Assembly (NCBI RefSeq): GCF_017874735.1
Contig: NZ_JAGGLV010000015.1
Span: 62,001 to 126,000 of the forward strand
Direction of reading: 5' to 3'
Source: Paenibacillus silagei
GTDB lineage: Bacteria; Bacillota; Bacilli; Paenibacillales; Paenibacillaceae
Length of the DNA: 64,000 bases
Shown: piece by piece, positions 1 to 10,077 of the stretch
Numbering within the stretch: position 1 is the first letter of the stretch
How the letters are laid out: the number at the start of each line of letters is the position of its first letter
Notes under the pieces: model-generated
The model's database searches: none
What the model was told of the DNA's origin: nothing
The model's input: only the letters and a program-made list of their open reading frames with translations
Made by a program: the position numbers and the translations under genes

Positions 1-1308
1 TTTGCGCAGCTTGAATTCTTCCTGTACTTATGTAGGGCAGAGGAGAGTATCAAGTACATTTTAACTACGTTTCCTATGATTCAAGCTAAACTTGGCCTAA
101 CGATTAATTTCTCCCCGTTGTTTACTATGCAGAGGGATTATCAGGCATTTATGAAAGAAGCGATGACCGGGATTACCTTGGGATATAAATATGAATTGCC
201 TGACAATGAAAAGACCGGAAAGTTCAAGCTGATTGAATACACTGCAGTGGGCCGTCTGCTGCTTCATGATTGGCATAATCTGTATCAAGAATGTGACGGG
301 AAAGCAGGTCCTGCGGTTGTATTTCTCTCTGGAACCAGTCATGCTCCGAAGTCAGCTCATTATGACTTGAAGACACCTTCAGAATGGTTGCTGCGAGCCA
401 ACCGCCAAAGCTCAGTTATTCAGATGAATTATAAGCCCGTGCTTGATGAGGTTCGTGGAGAATTTTATTCGGTGTCAGGCATTCGTGATCCAGAGCAGAG
501 AGATCAATATTTAAGAGGGATGGTACAGCATCTAAAGCCAGATATTGAATATGAACTGAATCACTGGAGGACTGAAGGTAACAACAGGAGAGTATTGCTG
601 GTTGTGAACTCTTATGATGATGTTGAAACAGTCAGCAGTGTTTTTCGGAATGATCGAACTTGGACGGGCAGATATAAGGCGCTCTCAAGGGGTGATGGTC
701 ATCAAGAAGATCAGTATTCCAGAGTATTGATCGAATCCTTTTATCGGGAACGGGCTGAGGTATTGATTGTACCCCTATTGTCTGTTGGTCGGGGATATAA
801 CATATTAGATAGGCAGGGAGAGGCCCTCTTCGGTTCAGTATTCTTTCTTGTTCGTCCTTACCCCATACCCAATGATTTGAATTATCTTGTTCAGGTCCTG
901 CATGCGTATTTGCCAGAATATTTGCGTCGCATAGAAGGAAAGAACCTTGTTTACGATAAGGCGGTTACCAAGCTACGGCAAATCAGCAGCGGTAAGCTGG
1001 AGCATATGTATATGAAACCGGATTTCTGGTCGATCTTAAGTCCGAAAGAAAGAGAGATTATGGGCTGGTACACTTTTGTTCCGATATGGCAGATGATCGG
1101 TCGTTTGCTGCGTGGAGGGTTAGATGCCCGTGTCTACTTCTGTGATGATAAGTTTAATGCTAAACCAGCAGGTAACCCTGAAGGATATTCGATGCTTGAA
1201 GTATGGGCAGCAATTATGCGCAAGAACAAGAAGGATGCTATTTTCCAAAGTTTATATGGGCCCTTTAGCGAAGCGATTAATAATATGAATATGGGAGGCA
1301 GTCTATGA
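1..1308 (+). CDS. Helicase C-terminal part (partial), probable pPIWI_RE-associated DinG-type helicase
   Basis: The reading frame is open from the first base, so the 5' end lies outside the window; the internal ATG at 76 is not the true start. The visible 435 residues look like the second RecA-like lobe of a superfamily 2 helicase. A motif V-like stretch (LLSVGRGYNILD) is followed by a FFLVRPYPIPND segment and a motif VI-like IWQMIGRLLRGG. The gene overlaps the next start by four bases, so translation is probably coupled. pPIWI_RE genes are known to travel with a DinG-type helicase, and I assign this one by context plus motifs. The Walker A motif cannot be checked because it would lie upstream. 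Role by inference: nucleic-acid unwinding in a defence complex. Confidence 0.75.
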   Translation, partial: FAQLEFFLYLCRAEESIKYILTTFPMIQAKLGLTINFSPLFTMQRDYQAFMKEAMTGITLGYKYELPDNEKTGKFKLIEYTAVGRLLLHDWHNLYQECDGKAGPAVVFLSGTSHAPKSAHYDLKTPSEWLLRANRQSSVIQMNYKPVLDEVRGEFYSVSGIRDPEQRDQYLRGMVQHLKPDIEYELNHWRTEGNNRRVLLVVNSYDDVETVSSVFRNDRTWTGRYKALSRGDGHQEDQYSRVLIESFYRERAEVLIVPLLSVGRGYNILDRQGEALFGSVFFLVRPYPIPNDLNYLVQVLHAYLPEYLRRIEGKNLVYDKAVTKLRQISSGKLEHMYMKPDFWSILSPKEREIMGWYTFVPIWQMIGRLLRGGLDARVYFCDDKFNAKPAGNPEGYSMLEVWAAIMRKNKKDAIFQSLYGPFSEAINNMNMGGSL

Positions 1309-3797
1309 ACAGAATGGAGCTCTTTGCACTGGAAGTAAATGAAGCGGTATTCTATCATGAAACGATTCATGTCATGCATATGCCGGACAGCTGGCGCAAT
1401 TTTTTCATTACACAAACGACAGCTCAAAACCACAAGCTTGCTTATAAGGTTGAACCTCTTTGCAAGAAGCTAAAGAGTATATTCCCGGAGATTGTTCATG
1501 TGGATTTAAATAATAAAGTACTGCAAAAAGACTTGCCATGGATTGTATCTACTGTTGAAATTCCAGAGTCTCATATTAAAAAGCTCACTCTAGGCTGGTT
1601 TGCACATTTGAAAGGATATTTAGAAGCGAATCTCCCGGAAGAGATTAAAGAGGCTGAGCTGGGATGGGAAACTTCTACTTTTGGTGAACTTCATGAAGCT
1701 ATAGATAAATACCAATGGATCCCTGGCTTGTCAGCTCATAAGTTCTGTGAAGAACTGCGAACTGTTGAGTTAGGGCAAGGTATTGTAGAGGAGCTCCAGT
1801 TTCATCATACGATCTTTAATAATCAGCATGAATGTGTCTCCACACCGATCAGGAAATCACCGAAACATGATCCTTTTTCTTATGTACTAAAGGTTGAACT
1901 GAAGAATCGTGGTGGGGATGCTGATAGACCGCTTATTCTTGTAACTGTAGGTACAAGGCGGTATTTGAAGAACGCACAAATTAAGGAAGGTTCCTGTTAT
2001 TTAAAAGCGGATCATGCCTGTTCTATTCTTGTGTCAGTCCGTAACCCGTATACAGTGCAAGAGAAGCATTCTTTCTCACAGCTTCAGTTTGAGCGTCGTG
2101 CTGGTAGTGGACAAGGAACACCTCCTTTTGCAGTCTGGAAAACAGCCCTGGATGGCTTGTATTGGGATGTTCTGTACGGAGAATCCTTCGAACCGGATAT
2201 GTTGCTCTCTAATCCTGCTGCATTCCTGGACGAAAATGGTGAAGTTACTGCCTATGTAGTCAATCATCATTCGTTCAATGGCAAAGGTAACTTTGTGAAG
2301 TCAGGACTCGGGTTGTCGGAGAAAAGTGGTCTGTTTAATAAGTTTAAAGAAGTACTTGCTATGTATCATCTAACACCGTTATTTCATATTCCGGAGATCC
2401 CTCGTAAGCGTATGAATGACATTCGGTTCCCTATTGTCGCGCATCAAGCAGAAAAGCTTATTATTGAGGTTTATAGTAGTGAAGCAATGTTTACTGCAAT
2501 GAAAGAAGTTTATACGACTGAACAAAAATCACTGGAAAATAAATCAATAATCTTTAATCGTCAAATTTCAGAGAATGTTTATGGTCTCAATTGCGATAAG
2601 GATGTAACCGTAGAATTCGTACACTGCAGTCCTGTTGAAATTGTAAATGAACTGGAAGTTGGAACATATAAATCTGATGTTGCCTTTATCAAGCGAGTGA
2701 ATCAAATTAACAAGCTGCTTAATGAAGAACGCTCTTCCGGGGATCAGCGGACATTGGCATTAGTAGAGATTGCGCCTAAAGAAAACTGGAGCAAAGACGG
2801 TGATCCTAAGAGAGCTATAAGGGAAGGGATGAAAAAGGCAAGACGTCTTACTCAGTTCATACATCCTCTTACAGGAGATGAGAAGGGGGATACTGCTCGC
2901 ATAATCAATGCATTATTTGATTTGCTTAATGATGCAGGCTTCCTAAGCAACAATGTGACCAAGCTAGATTCATACGGTCCAATTCTGTCATTCAATATTT
3001 TAAAAGCAGACAACAAACATTTACCTGTCATATCGAAAATGGACGGTACAGAAATAATGTTCAAGATATTCGGAATTGAGTCATGGTTACCTTTAGGAGA
3101 GGCACCTTTTTATCTGGAACAGGCTAAAATGTTGGATAACCCAAACAAGTGGAATCAAAGCAAACAGGTTTTTATGGATTTTATGGTTAGAGCGATTGAG
3201 AATGAGCTTGGTCAAGATATAAAGCAGCTAACAGTAATGATCAATGCGACTCTGAGAAAGGACTGGCTTCCAGTCATTCGAAATACTGACATTCAATACG
3301 ATAAAGTTCCTTATCTGAGTAAGCGGCTAGTAAACGATGCTCGTCTTAAGTTTATACGTGTCAATATGACGGATGATGTGCCACAATATAGGATTATTGA
3401 AGATGATGCTGAAGAGAAATTCAACAAAGCTTCGGGGATTTTTAAAGATCCACTAGGGATATATTATGGTGTTGGTGGAAGGCCAAGAGCATGGTCTGGT
3501 GTGAGAAATGAAGATATCAAGTTCCTGTCTCCTAGCAAACAGCTGCTTCAGCAGAAAGCAGTTGAGTATATTCCTCTGGGAGAGCTGGATGAGATGGAAC
3601 GTGATGATCTGGCTAATTTAGTTGATCAGCTGCGAAGAGTAGGTCTGAATTACGATAAACATACAATATATCCTTATGGTATTCGGATCACAAAAATTCT
3701 GTCGAAATATTTAACTGGAGAAGAGAAGAATTATGATCCGGAGTTTGATGAGGATGTGGAGATCCGGCATACATATCCTATAGAAATAGAAATCTAG
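1305..3797 (+). CDS. pPIWI_RE family protein (DUF3962-type, PIWI/RNaseH-like module)
   Basis: An 830-residue protein matching the layout of the prokaryotic pPIWI_RE family, described by comparative genomics as a PIWI-like protein with a conserved Arg and Glu, predicted to bind guide-target nucleic acid in conflict with plasmids or phages. The most recognisable block is at about residues 484-520, where a GDPKRAIREGM segment is followed by ARRLTQFI, a signature I associate with this family. The C-terminal 150 residues include YYGVGGRPRAWSG and a long helical tail, consistent with the RNaseH-like lobe. The ATG overlaps the helicase stop (ATGA). The usual third partner, a restriction-type nuclease, could be the gene at 4883. 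No mechanism is shown by the sequence itself. Confidence 0.8.
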   Translation: MNRMELFALEVNEAVFYHETIHVMHMPDSWRNFFITQTTAQNHKLAYKVEPLCKKLKSIFPEIVHVDLNNKVLQKDLPWIVSTVEIPESHIKKLTLGWFAHLKGYLEANLPEEIKEAELGWETSTFGELHEAIDKYQWIPGLSAHKFCEELRTVELGQGIVEELQFHHTIFNNQHECVSTPIRKSPKHDPFSYVLKVELKNRGGDADRPLILVTVGTRRYLKNAQIKEGSCYLKADHACSILVSVRNPYTVQEKHSFSQLQFERRAGSGQGTPPFAVWKTALDGLYWDVLYGESFEPDMLLSNPAAFLDENGEVTAYVVNHHSFNGKGNFVKSGLGLSEKSGLFNKFKEVLAMYHLTPLFHIPEIPRKRMNDIRFPIVAHQAEKLIIEVYSSEAMFTAMKEVYTTEQKSLENKSIIFNRQISENVYGLNCDKDVTVEFVHCSPVEIVNELEVGTYKSDVAFIKRVNQINKLLNEERSSGDQRTLALVEIAPKENWSKDGDPKRAIREGMKKARRLTQFIHPLTGDEKGDTARIINALFDLLNDAGFLSNNVTKLDSYGPILSFNILKADNKHLPVISKMDGTEIMFKIFGIESWLPLGEAPFYLEQAKMLDNPNKWNQSKQVFMDFMVRAIENELGQDIKQLTVMINATLRKDWLPVIRNTDIQYDKVPYLSKRLVNDARLKFIRVNMTDDVPQYRIIEDDAEEKFNKASGIFKDPLGIYYGVGGRPRAWSGVRNEDIKFLSPSKQLLQQKAVEYIPLGELDEMERDDLANLVDQLRRVGLNYDKHTIYPYGIRITKILSKYLTGEEKNYDPEFDEDVEIRHTYPIEIEI

Positions 3798-3867
3798 TAG
3801 AAGACAACTGAAATCATGCAACGTATGGCTATGGCTATAATTATTCCAAATAAATGCAGGTGATTTT

Positions 3868-4555
3868 ATGTCGAATTCCATAGTGCGACTTTAAACGATA
3901 TTAAGAATCAAAGCTGTCTACGTTATCAAATAATCTCTTATTGCCAAAATCCTACCATGCGAGAATTTGAAGGATCACGGGATAAATCTGAATCGGAATT
4001 CGAAAGGCAATGTGTACGATAAAATCGCTACTTGAAATGATGAAGTCTGAGGGTTGGGCATACTTGTTTGATCTTTCATTTTTTGGAGCACACTGAAGAT
4101 AAGAATGCTATCGATATGCATATACGTAGCATTTACAAAACAGCAATTGATGGTTTACTAAACCAAAGATCTAAGAAGCTGAAGAAGGGTCCAATTGTAG
4201 TCTGGAATTGTCTGAAGAGAGTAACAGGTGATCAAAATCAATTGGTTGATGGCTATATTCTGATGATCACTCCTTATTGATGATCACTCCTTATTATAGA
4301 AAGCTTACTGGTAGAGACACCGACCCTATTGTGGAATCTATGTGGAAACATAAGGGAGACATTCGAGCAAGCTCAGCCATACCACTATTAGAAGGCGCGG
4401 TCCCCGCGTGTATTTTAACTGAGGGGGAGGTTTATCTGTTAGATATTGATGAGACATTCTTCGATAATTTGTCTGAAGTGTTTGAAGAGCATCAGTATAT
4501 GCTTTCGCTTGTTAATCCGGGGATGACTTTGCGATCCAATCCTTATCAGAATTAA
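3868..4555 (+). pseudogene. Decayed unknown gene with frameshifts and a 17-bp tandem duplication
   Basis: An AGGTGA site precedes ATG 3868, but that frame stops after eight codons. Coding-like sequence continues in other frames (3890-4020 and 4037-4080), then 4068-4277, then 4295-4555. The last break is explained exactly: the 17-mer TGATGATCACTCCTTAT occurs twice in tandem (4261-4277 and 4278-4294). Removing one copy joins the frame ending MITPY to the frame starting YRKLTG, giving a continuous run of about 156 codons. The extra 17 bp shifts the frame and creates a stop at 4278. Upstream breaks are less certain. I do not recognise the protein. It lies between pPIWI_RE and a nuclease gene, so it may have been a member of that operon. 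Confidence 0.55.
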
Positions 4556-4648
4556 TCTACATTAAAGAAAGGTGATATAGTTCATCGCCCCCTTCAGAGT
4601 ATGGCGAATCTCTTTCCGCCAAGATTTTCACACCGAAACTGCTCTCTT

Positions 4649-4674
4649 AGACGACCTCACGGCCGTCTTTTTTT
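4649..4674 (+). terminator. Rho-independent terminator-like hairpin
   Basis: AGACG and CGTCT arms flank a short loop and are followed by a run of seven T. It lies after the decayed gene and would separate the pPIWI_RE operon from the nuclease gene at 4883. Confidence 0.5.
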
Positions 4675-4882
4675 GATTTCACAAGGACTTCAGAACCAAC
4701 TCGTCGAAATGAGACTGATGATATGGATAAGGAATTATTTCCAAATGAACATACGTTCGCTGACATGTGGTGGTCTAGGTAATATGGTCTAATGGAAGTA
4801 GGCAATAGGAGCGGAGAGTTAAATGTGATTGTCAGAATTAATGAGTATATAAGGAAGTGCCATATGGGAAGGAAGTGCAACT

Positions 4883-5665
4883 TTGATTGCGGAAATTCAC
4901 AATAAAATCTCAAAAACGGGCAGCAACTTGTCTGACCGGCTTGAGGACCAGTTAACGGGTGGTTTTTTTGGCTCAATTCGTTACCTACCTTTTGAAACTG
5001 CATTGCAGCATGTGTTGAGGGCAGTTCGTTTCGAGATCAATGATCAGGAATCGGAGTGGGAGCAAGCTTTACTATCGACTCAAGGATTTGACTATGAGAT
5101 CAAGTTCTGGGTTCGTCATGCAGAAGGGGAAATCGATTTGATTTTGAATCTTCCCAATGCCGTTATTGGTATCGAGGTTAAATACTATAGCGGTCTCTCT
5201 TCAGAGGACGAAGAGTCTGAGGGAATGGTCACACCGGAAGAAAGCATCAACCAGCTAGCTCGTTATTCTCGGTTGCTTCAAGATATTAGGCAGGAACAAC
5301 CCGCGTATCTTATATTCTTGGCCCCTTTAAATATTTTGCTTCCGGTCGAACGAGATATGAAAGGGCGTTCTATCATATCACAAGATATCAAGTTGGGGTT
5401 TCTGGCTTGGCAAAATGTACTGGAGCAGCTGCAAGACATTAAATTACTTAATCTGGATATTGGTCAGAAGAGGATTATACAGGACTTGATTGCCCTTTTG
5501 CATCAAAAAGGCTTTGCTCGTTTTAGAGGATTCAACTCAGCAAGCAAAGATAGTTTTATGAATGGGCAGTCCTACACATTCTACAAGAAAACAAAGTCAT
5601 GGCTTAATTTATTATGGCCAATCCACCAAAATGTTCAGGAGGGTAACTATGTCTATATCAAATGA
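4883..5665 (+). CDS. PD-(D/E)XK nuclease family protein
   Basis: A 260-residue protein with a PD-(D/E)XK core at about residues 88-106: GEIDLIL, then IGIEVKYYSG, giving the D...ExK metal-binding triad. A Glu about 55 residues from the N-terminus (EWEQALL) could complete the active site. The rest is helical with no other recognised domain. The start is taken as TTG 4883, preceded by GGAAGGAAG; no in-frame ATG with a ribosome site exists nearby. The stop overlaps the next gene's ATG by 17 bases. Restriction-type nucleases accompany pPIWI_RE proteins, so this may be the nuclease of that set, or it may belong with the McrB-like pair downstream. Predicted function: DNA cleavage in defence. Confidence 0.65.
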   Translation: MIAEIHNKISKTGSNLSDRLEDQLTGGFFGSIRYLPFETALQHVLRAVRFEINDQESEWEQALLSTQGFDYEIKFWVRHAEGEIDLILNLPNAVIGIEVKYYSGLSSEDEESEGMVTPEESINQLARYSRLLQDIRQEQPAYLIFLAPLNILLPVERDMKGRSIISQDIKLGFLAWQNVLEQLQDIKLLNLDIGQKRIIQDLIALLHQKGFARFRGFNSASKDSFMNGQSYTFYKKTKSWLNLLWPIHQNVQEGNYVYIK

Positions 5666-6239
5666 TCTTGGCGGTAATATCAGTCTCGCTGTAAAGGTGC
5701 TGCGGGAAACGTACAAAAATTTAAATCTGCTTTTCGGTGAGATGGATATGATCGGTACAGAAGTGGGGTTCGTTCCATTAACTCCACGATTTTTAAGATG
5801 GAAGTCAGATAGCTATGAGGATGGCTGGCTACTCAATAATTTCATCAAGATTTATCAATTGGATGGAGCCTCTGCCGGTAACGAACAATTGCCTGATTTG
5901 AAGGAAGGCGCTGTGTATGTAGTCGAGATTGAACTGGCTGGGGAAGACGCGTATCCCGAAATTACCTTATCTCGGTTTCATTATGATCTTTCCTGTTGGG
6001 AACGGATGCCTGCCATCTCGGATCATTGGCTCTTTAATGACCCGTATCGAATAGAAAATCATTTTGACATTGATTGTGTTGATGATATCTGGATAAGTAA
6101 AGTTAAAGAAAAATCATCTAAGAAATATTGGGGTTTAAAGCAGGTAATTGGTAGAAGTATTCCGCTTATAACAGTAAATGATGCTGAATCGATTAGAGTA
6201 GGAATATTTCAACAGTTGCTTGAATTGCCTGAGGCGTAG
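5649..6239 (+). CDS. Unknown protein in defence operon
   Basis: A 196-residue protein that I do not recognise. The start is set at ATG 5649 because AGGAGGG lies seven bases upstream; longer in-frame extensions would only overlap the nuclease gene further. It is acidic, with an N-terminal helical part (about residues 10-35) and then mixed segments rich in Trp and Tyr, such as WKSDSYEDGWLLNNF and HYDLSCWERMP. There is no signal peptide or membrane segment. Its 17-bp overlap with the nuclease gene implies coupled translation, and it precedes a McrB-like NTPase, so it may be a specificity or accessory subunit of either system. That role is inference from position only. Confidence 0.6.
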   Translation: MSISNDLGGNISLAVKVLRETYKNLNLLFGEMDMIGTEVGFVPLTPRFLRWKSDSYEDGWLLNNFIKIYQLDGASAGNEQLPDLKEGAVYVVEIELAGEDAYPEITLSRFHYDLSCWERMPAISDHWLFNDPYRIENHFDIDCVDDIWISKVKEKSSKKYWGLKQVIGRSIPLITVNDAESIRVGIFQQLLELPEA

Positions 6240-6311
6240 ACCAGTATTAATCACAGCCATATCGGAAAGTAACGGACATTAAATAGTTCCAACAATCAAA
6301 GGAGTCCTGAC

Positions 6312-8561
6312 ATGATCAACTTATCCCATTACCAGCAAATCTTCGATATTGAAAATACTACAGAACGATGCAAGAAAGTTAACGATACAATGGATCAGTT
6401 CTGGAAATCAGAACTAGACCAGCTTGCCGGGGAGTTAATAGGTCAAGAATACAGAATTGCTACCTATGGTCAGACATTAGTGACCACCTACCATGATTCA
6501 TTAAATCCTAAATATGCAGAGCAAAAGAAAGATACAAGTATAGGGAAGAAGTATTTTGCTCAAATAGTGCGAAAAATTGGAGACAAAGAGTTCAATCTGC
6601 TAACACTTGAGTTTAACGGTGTTGATCAAAGATTGTATGTCTATATAGAACTTAGCTTCTATCAGGTCAATGAGTTGGTGAAAAACGGAAGTTTGAATGC
6701 GATGCTGAGCGAACTGAATTCCGAGATCAGAACGTTCTCCAGAACTGGATCATTTACGAGAAACGAAATTGAGCGGACAGTACTCAATCAGACAATCGTC
6801 GAGATGATTAAACCCAGAATTAGACCGTGGGTTTACATTGGGCGAGAACTTCCCTTAAAAGGAGAATATGAAACAAAAGTAATTATTGATCTATTAAGAC
6901 AAACCTGGGATCAGACCTCCACATTTCGAAAGTACTTGTTGGAGTACAGTGAACAACGTGCTAGGGCTGCGAATATTATGAGTCTAATCGGTTCCGTTGA
7001 ATCGACTTATTCGGCGACACTGTTTGGGAGGCCTTATCAGATTCAATATGGCGTTATGGGGAATGAGAAGTCGGGACAAAGAGAACAAGAGTTTTCTCTA
7101 AAGCGGGATGGGCAAACTATTGTGCAAGGGTCCTTCTTGTACAGAGAATATGAGGTGAGAACTGCTTCATCTAGACCGATGTTGGCTATTGATGTAGAAG
7201 GACACAATCACATCTATACTAATGTTGAGGTATTGCTTGGCAGTGGTCTAAAGGAATGGTGGTTAGTGAAAGCGTTTCGCACCACAAATCAAAACAATGA
7301 AGAATTAAAGCAAGAGGCCATGGAACTGCTTGGTCAGCATGGTATTGAAGTACGTCATAACGAGTATCGGATTGGTACGTATAACAATGCTGTGCAGCGG
7401 TTTGATGAAGAAATAGGGGAGATTAAGGGGAGACTGGCATGTACTGCATTGTTATTTGCACATGTAGCAGGTCGCGGTAAATTCAAATTTCTCGAAACGG
7501 ATGCTCCAAGTGTTGAATTAGTAGATGACATCTCCGCAAATGATGATCAATCGACAGAGGTCATTGAGTACACCAGCAATTTTAATTTTTCAGTTATTTA
7601 TGAGACGATTCAGAACTGTTCCCTGACGTTTGATAAAGATTTAATCCGTGATCTACATTTGAATTTGACAGCTTTGGACGATAAGCATTTCATTATTCTA
7701 AGCGGTATCTCGGGAACGGGCAAAACACAGCTAGCTAAACTCTACGCAAATGCAGTATATGGTTTGTCCTATGAAGCTGACAATCCGTATTTGTCTATAA
7801 TACCTGTTCGTCCGGATTGGACGGATGCGACTGCTTTGTTTGGCTATTATAGCTCTTTTGAGAATGGATATATGATGACAGAGTTCTTAAAGGCGATCCT
7901 TCACGCTCAAGAGGAGCGGGAGAAGCCACATTTTATTGTACTCGACGAAATGAATCTAGCCAGGGTCGAGTATTATTTAAGCGATTATCTGAGTGGGGTG
8001 GAATCACATCATGAAATCCCTTTGCACAACCGAGATGACCTAGAATTGATTCCTTCCAAAATTAAAATACCGCCGAATGTATATCTCATTGGAACGATAA
8101 ATGTAGATGAAACCACACATAGCATCTCGGACAAGGTATTAGATCGTGCATTCGTTATGACGTTAAGCGAGGTGGATCTGCAAACTTTTTGGAGTCGGGT
8201 AGATGATGGTGTCAGAGCGGAACTCCAGAACGAATTTTTATTTTTGAAGCTACTACAAGGTTTGTTGGCGCCTTATCACCTGCATTTTGGATATCGGACA
8301 ATGAATGAGATGATTCGGAAAATGAGCAGCTATCTTGCGTTAGATGTTGAACATCAGGGCTCAAGAAAGGCTATGCTGGATCGTGTTATTGCGGAGAAGG
8401 TGCTTCCGAAACTTAGAGGTGATGATCGGATAGCTGATCTGCTTAAAGAACTAAAAGAAACCTTCTCAGAACATTTGAATGAAGAATCAGTAAGTTACGG
8501 TCATATTATTCGTATGGAGAAGGAGCTTGTACGTTATGGAGCAACACAGTTCTGGCGGTGA
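6312..8561 (+). CDS. McrB-like AAA+ NTPase of a type IV-like restriction system
   Basis: A 749-residue protein. The C-terminal half is an AAA+ (McrB/MoxR-type) NTPase: Walker A GISGTGKT at residues 465-472, Walker B HFIVLDEMNLAR near 540, a sensor-type LIGTINVDETTHS, then an arginine-bearing DKVLDRAF. McrB motors use GTP or ATP hydrolysis to drive a nuclease partner after recognising modified DNA. The N-terminal 430 residues should hold target recognition; they resemble MrcB_N (DUF3578)-type regions in composition, but I cannot confirm that. The ATG has a GGAG site about 8 bases upstream. The stop overlaps the partner gene by 26 bases, so the pair is co-translated. NTP preference is unknown. 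Confidence 0.85.
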   Translation: MINLSHYQQIFDIENTTERCKKVNDTMDQFWKSELDQLAGELIGQEYRIATYGQTLVTTYHDSLNPKYAEQKKDTSIGKKYFAQIVRKIGDKEFNLLTLEFNGVDQRLYVYIELSFYQVNELVKNGSLNAMLSELNSEIRTFSRTGSFTRNEIERTVLNQTIVEMIKPRIRPWVYIGRELPLKGEYETKVIIDLLRQTWDQTSTFRKYLLEYSEQRARAANIMSLIGSVESTYSATLFGRPYQIQYGVMGNEKSGQREQEFSLKRDGQTIVQGSFLYREYEVRTASSRPMLAIDVEGHNHIYTNVEVLLGSGLKEWWLVKAFRTTNQNNEELKQEAMELLGQHGIEVRHNEYRIGTYNNAVQRFDEEIGEIKGRLACTALLFAHVAGRGKFKFLETDAPSVELVDDISANDDQSTEVIEYTSNFNFSVIYETIQNCSLTFDKDLIRDLHLNLTALDDKHFIILSGISGTGKTQLAKLYANAVYGLSYEADNPYLSIIPVRPDWTDATALFGYYSSFENGYMMTEFLKAILHAQEEREKPHFIVLDEMNLARVEYYLSDYLSGVESHHEIPLHNRDDLELIPSKIKIPPNVYLIGTINVDETTHSISDKVLDRAFVMTLSEVDLQTFWSRVDDGVRAELQNEFLFLKLLQGLLAPYHLHFGYRTMNEMIRKMSSYLALDVEHQGSRKAMLDRVIAEKVLPKLRGDDRIADLLKELKETFSEHLNEESVSYGHIIRMEKELVRYGATQFWR

Positions 8562-10011
8562 TTTTCTGCTCCGATTAAATGGTGAAGAATGGGTTACCTT
8601 GGAAGATGCCTACTTAATCGAAGCGACTACCTACGATTGGAAGTACGTAATGAAAGACTTGGAACCGCAGCCTTCGGTCCAGTTTTGCGGTTTGCAGCAC
8701 TTCCCAAATCGAATCTGTGAAGGAGAAGTTTATGGTCAATTAACGACACCTTTTTATAGCGGCCAGGTAACTTTAGTGATTAATGGAGTAGTATTTGATA
8801 CTTATATTTATTCGGATACCCGGAAAATGACGCAGGAGCAATATCACCTCATGTTAAGTGAGATTTTACAGGAAGCGTCGCTTTGTTTCGAGCATTCGGG
8901 TATTGAAATGGGAGTTGATGCCGATGATCGTTCGCGTGAGCTTTCTTTGGCACAATGGAGCTATATTGAAGCATCGTTCTCTCCACTTGCAACCATGATC
9001 CGGCACGTGATTGAGAACCCGACTCGGGTACTTGAAGCCCATGAACAGCAAATGAGACGGGATCGAGTCAAGGTAGTGGATACTCGAACACTGGTCTGGG
9101 TAGAACGAAATAGAGGCCGGAGCCCTGATGGAACCATACCGGAAACAGTGAAGTCTTCTATGCGAGAAGATAGCTATAACACATATGAGAATAGGCTGTT
9201 AAAGCGGCAACTGATGGAACTGAGACATCTGCTGAAGCTGTACGGGAATATAAGTCCGGCAGAATTTGCAAGTAGAGCTGAAGCTTATGCTGATAAAGTA
9301 GGGTATTGGCTAAGAGATCCTTTTTTTCAGCAAGTAACTCCCTACCAAGGTGTGATCCGAATATCCCAAGTGTTCCGAAAACATCCCGTATACCGACAGT
9401 GTTATCAATGGTTTGATCGCTTATACAAGCATGGGAAAGAACGAATCGGCATGAGTTACAATTATCCGCTAAGAGAAACTTTTGCGCTATATGAGATATG
9501 GTGTTATATGCAGCTTGTGAAGCTTTTTCGGGAAAAGGGCCTATTAAAAAACAGCAGTGGGTTATTCCGAACCAGAAGGGAAGGGATTTTCCTTCATTTT
9601 GCAGAGCACAACGAGAGTGTTGTCCAGTTAAAGAATGGTATACGACTATCCTATCAACGGGTATTTCAAAGTAATTCACCGCACTTTTACACCTTTACAC
9701 AGAGGATGGTCCCCGACATTGTTATTGATGCAGGAGAACGTCTATATATTCTCGATCCTAAATACCGCGTAGCTAGCAATTTGGGGACAGCACTTGGAGA
9801 AATGCATAAGTACAAGGATGGGATCTTGCTACGCCATAACGACGAACGTGCAGTTCAAAGCGTTTTTATCTTGACCCCTGTTCAGAGCGATGAGCTTCGT
9901 TATTTCACGGCAGATTTTCACGAAAGATATAATATGGGTGCAATTACGGTTATGCCAGGTGGTGGCATGAGATCACTTAGTGAGTGGATAGATAAATTGT
10001 TAGTACAATAA
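8536..10011 (+). CDS. DUF2357 / PD-(D/E)XK (PDDEXK_7) nuclease, McrC-like partner
   Basis: A 491-residue protein with a DUF2357-like N-terminal half and a C-terminal nuclease fold. The catalytic region is near residues 400-412, where PDIVIDAGERLYILDPKYR supplies the D...DxK residues; helices follow, including LGEMHKYKDGILLRH. McrC-type proteins pair with McrB NTPases and cut DNA after translocation. ATG 8536 is preferred over TTG 8527 because GAAGGAG sits about ten bases before it; TTG would be only one base from the site. The gene lies inside the end of the McrB-like gene in another frame, typical of stoichiometric partners. Confidence 0.8.
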   Translation: MEQHSSGGDFLLRLNGEEWVTLEDAYLIEATTYDWKYVMKDLEPQPSVQFCGLQHFPNRICEGEVYGQLTTPFYSGQVTLVINGVVFDTYIYSDTRKMTQEQYHLMLSEILQEASLCFEHSGIEMGVDADDRSRELSLAQWSYIEASFSPLATMIRHVIENPTRVLEAHEQQMRRDRVKVVDTRTLVWVERNRGRSPDGTIPETVKSSMREDSYNTYENRLLKRQLMELRHLLKLYGNISPAEFASRAEAYADKVGYWLRDPFFQQVTPYQGVIRISQVFRKHPVYRQCYQWFDRLYKHGKERIGMSYNYPLRETFALYEIWCYMQLVKLFREKGLLKNSSGLFRTRREGIFLHFAEHNESVVQLKNGIRLSYQRVFQSNSPHFYTFTQRMVPDIVIDAGERLYILDPKYRVASNLGTALGEMHKYKDGILLRHNDERAVQSVFILTPVQSDELRYFTADFHERYNMGAITVMPGGGMRSLSEWIDKLLVQ

Positions 10012-10077
10012 ATTTTGGTTGATAAGAATGATTATCTAAAGGCATTAAAGGATAAATCAATTGGGGGAGGGTTAACG

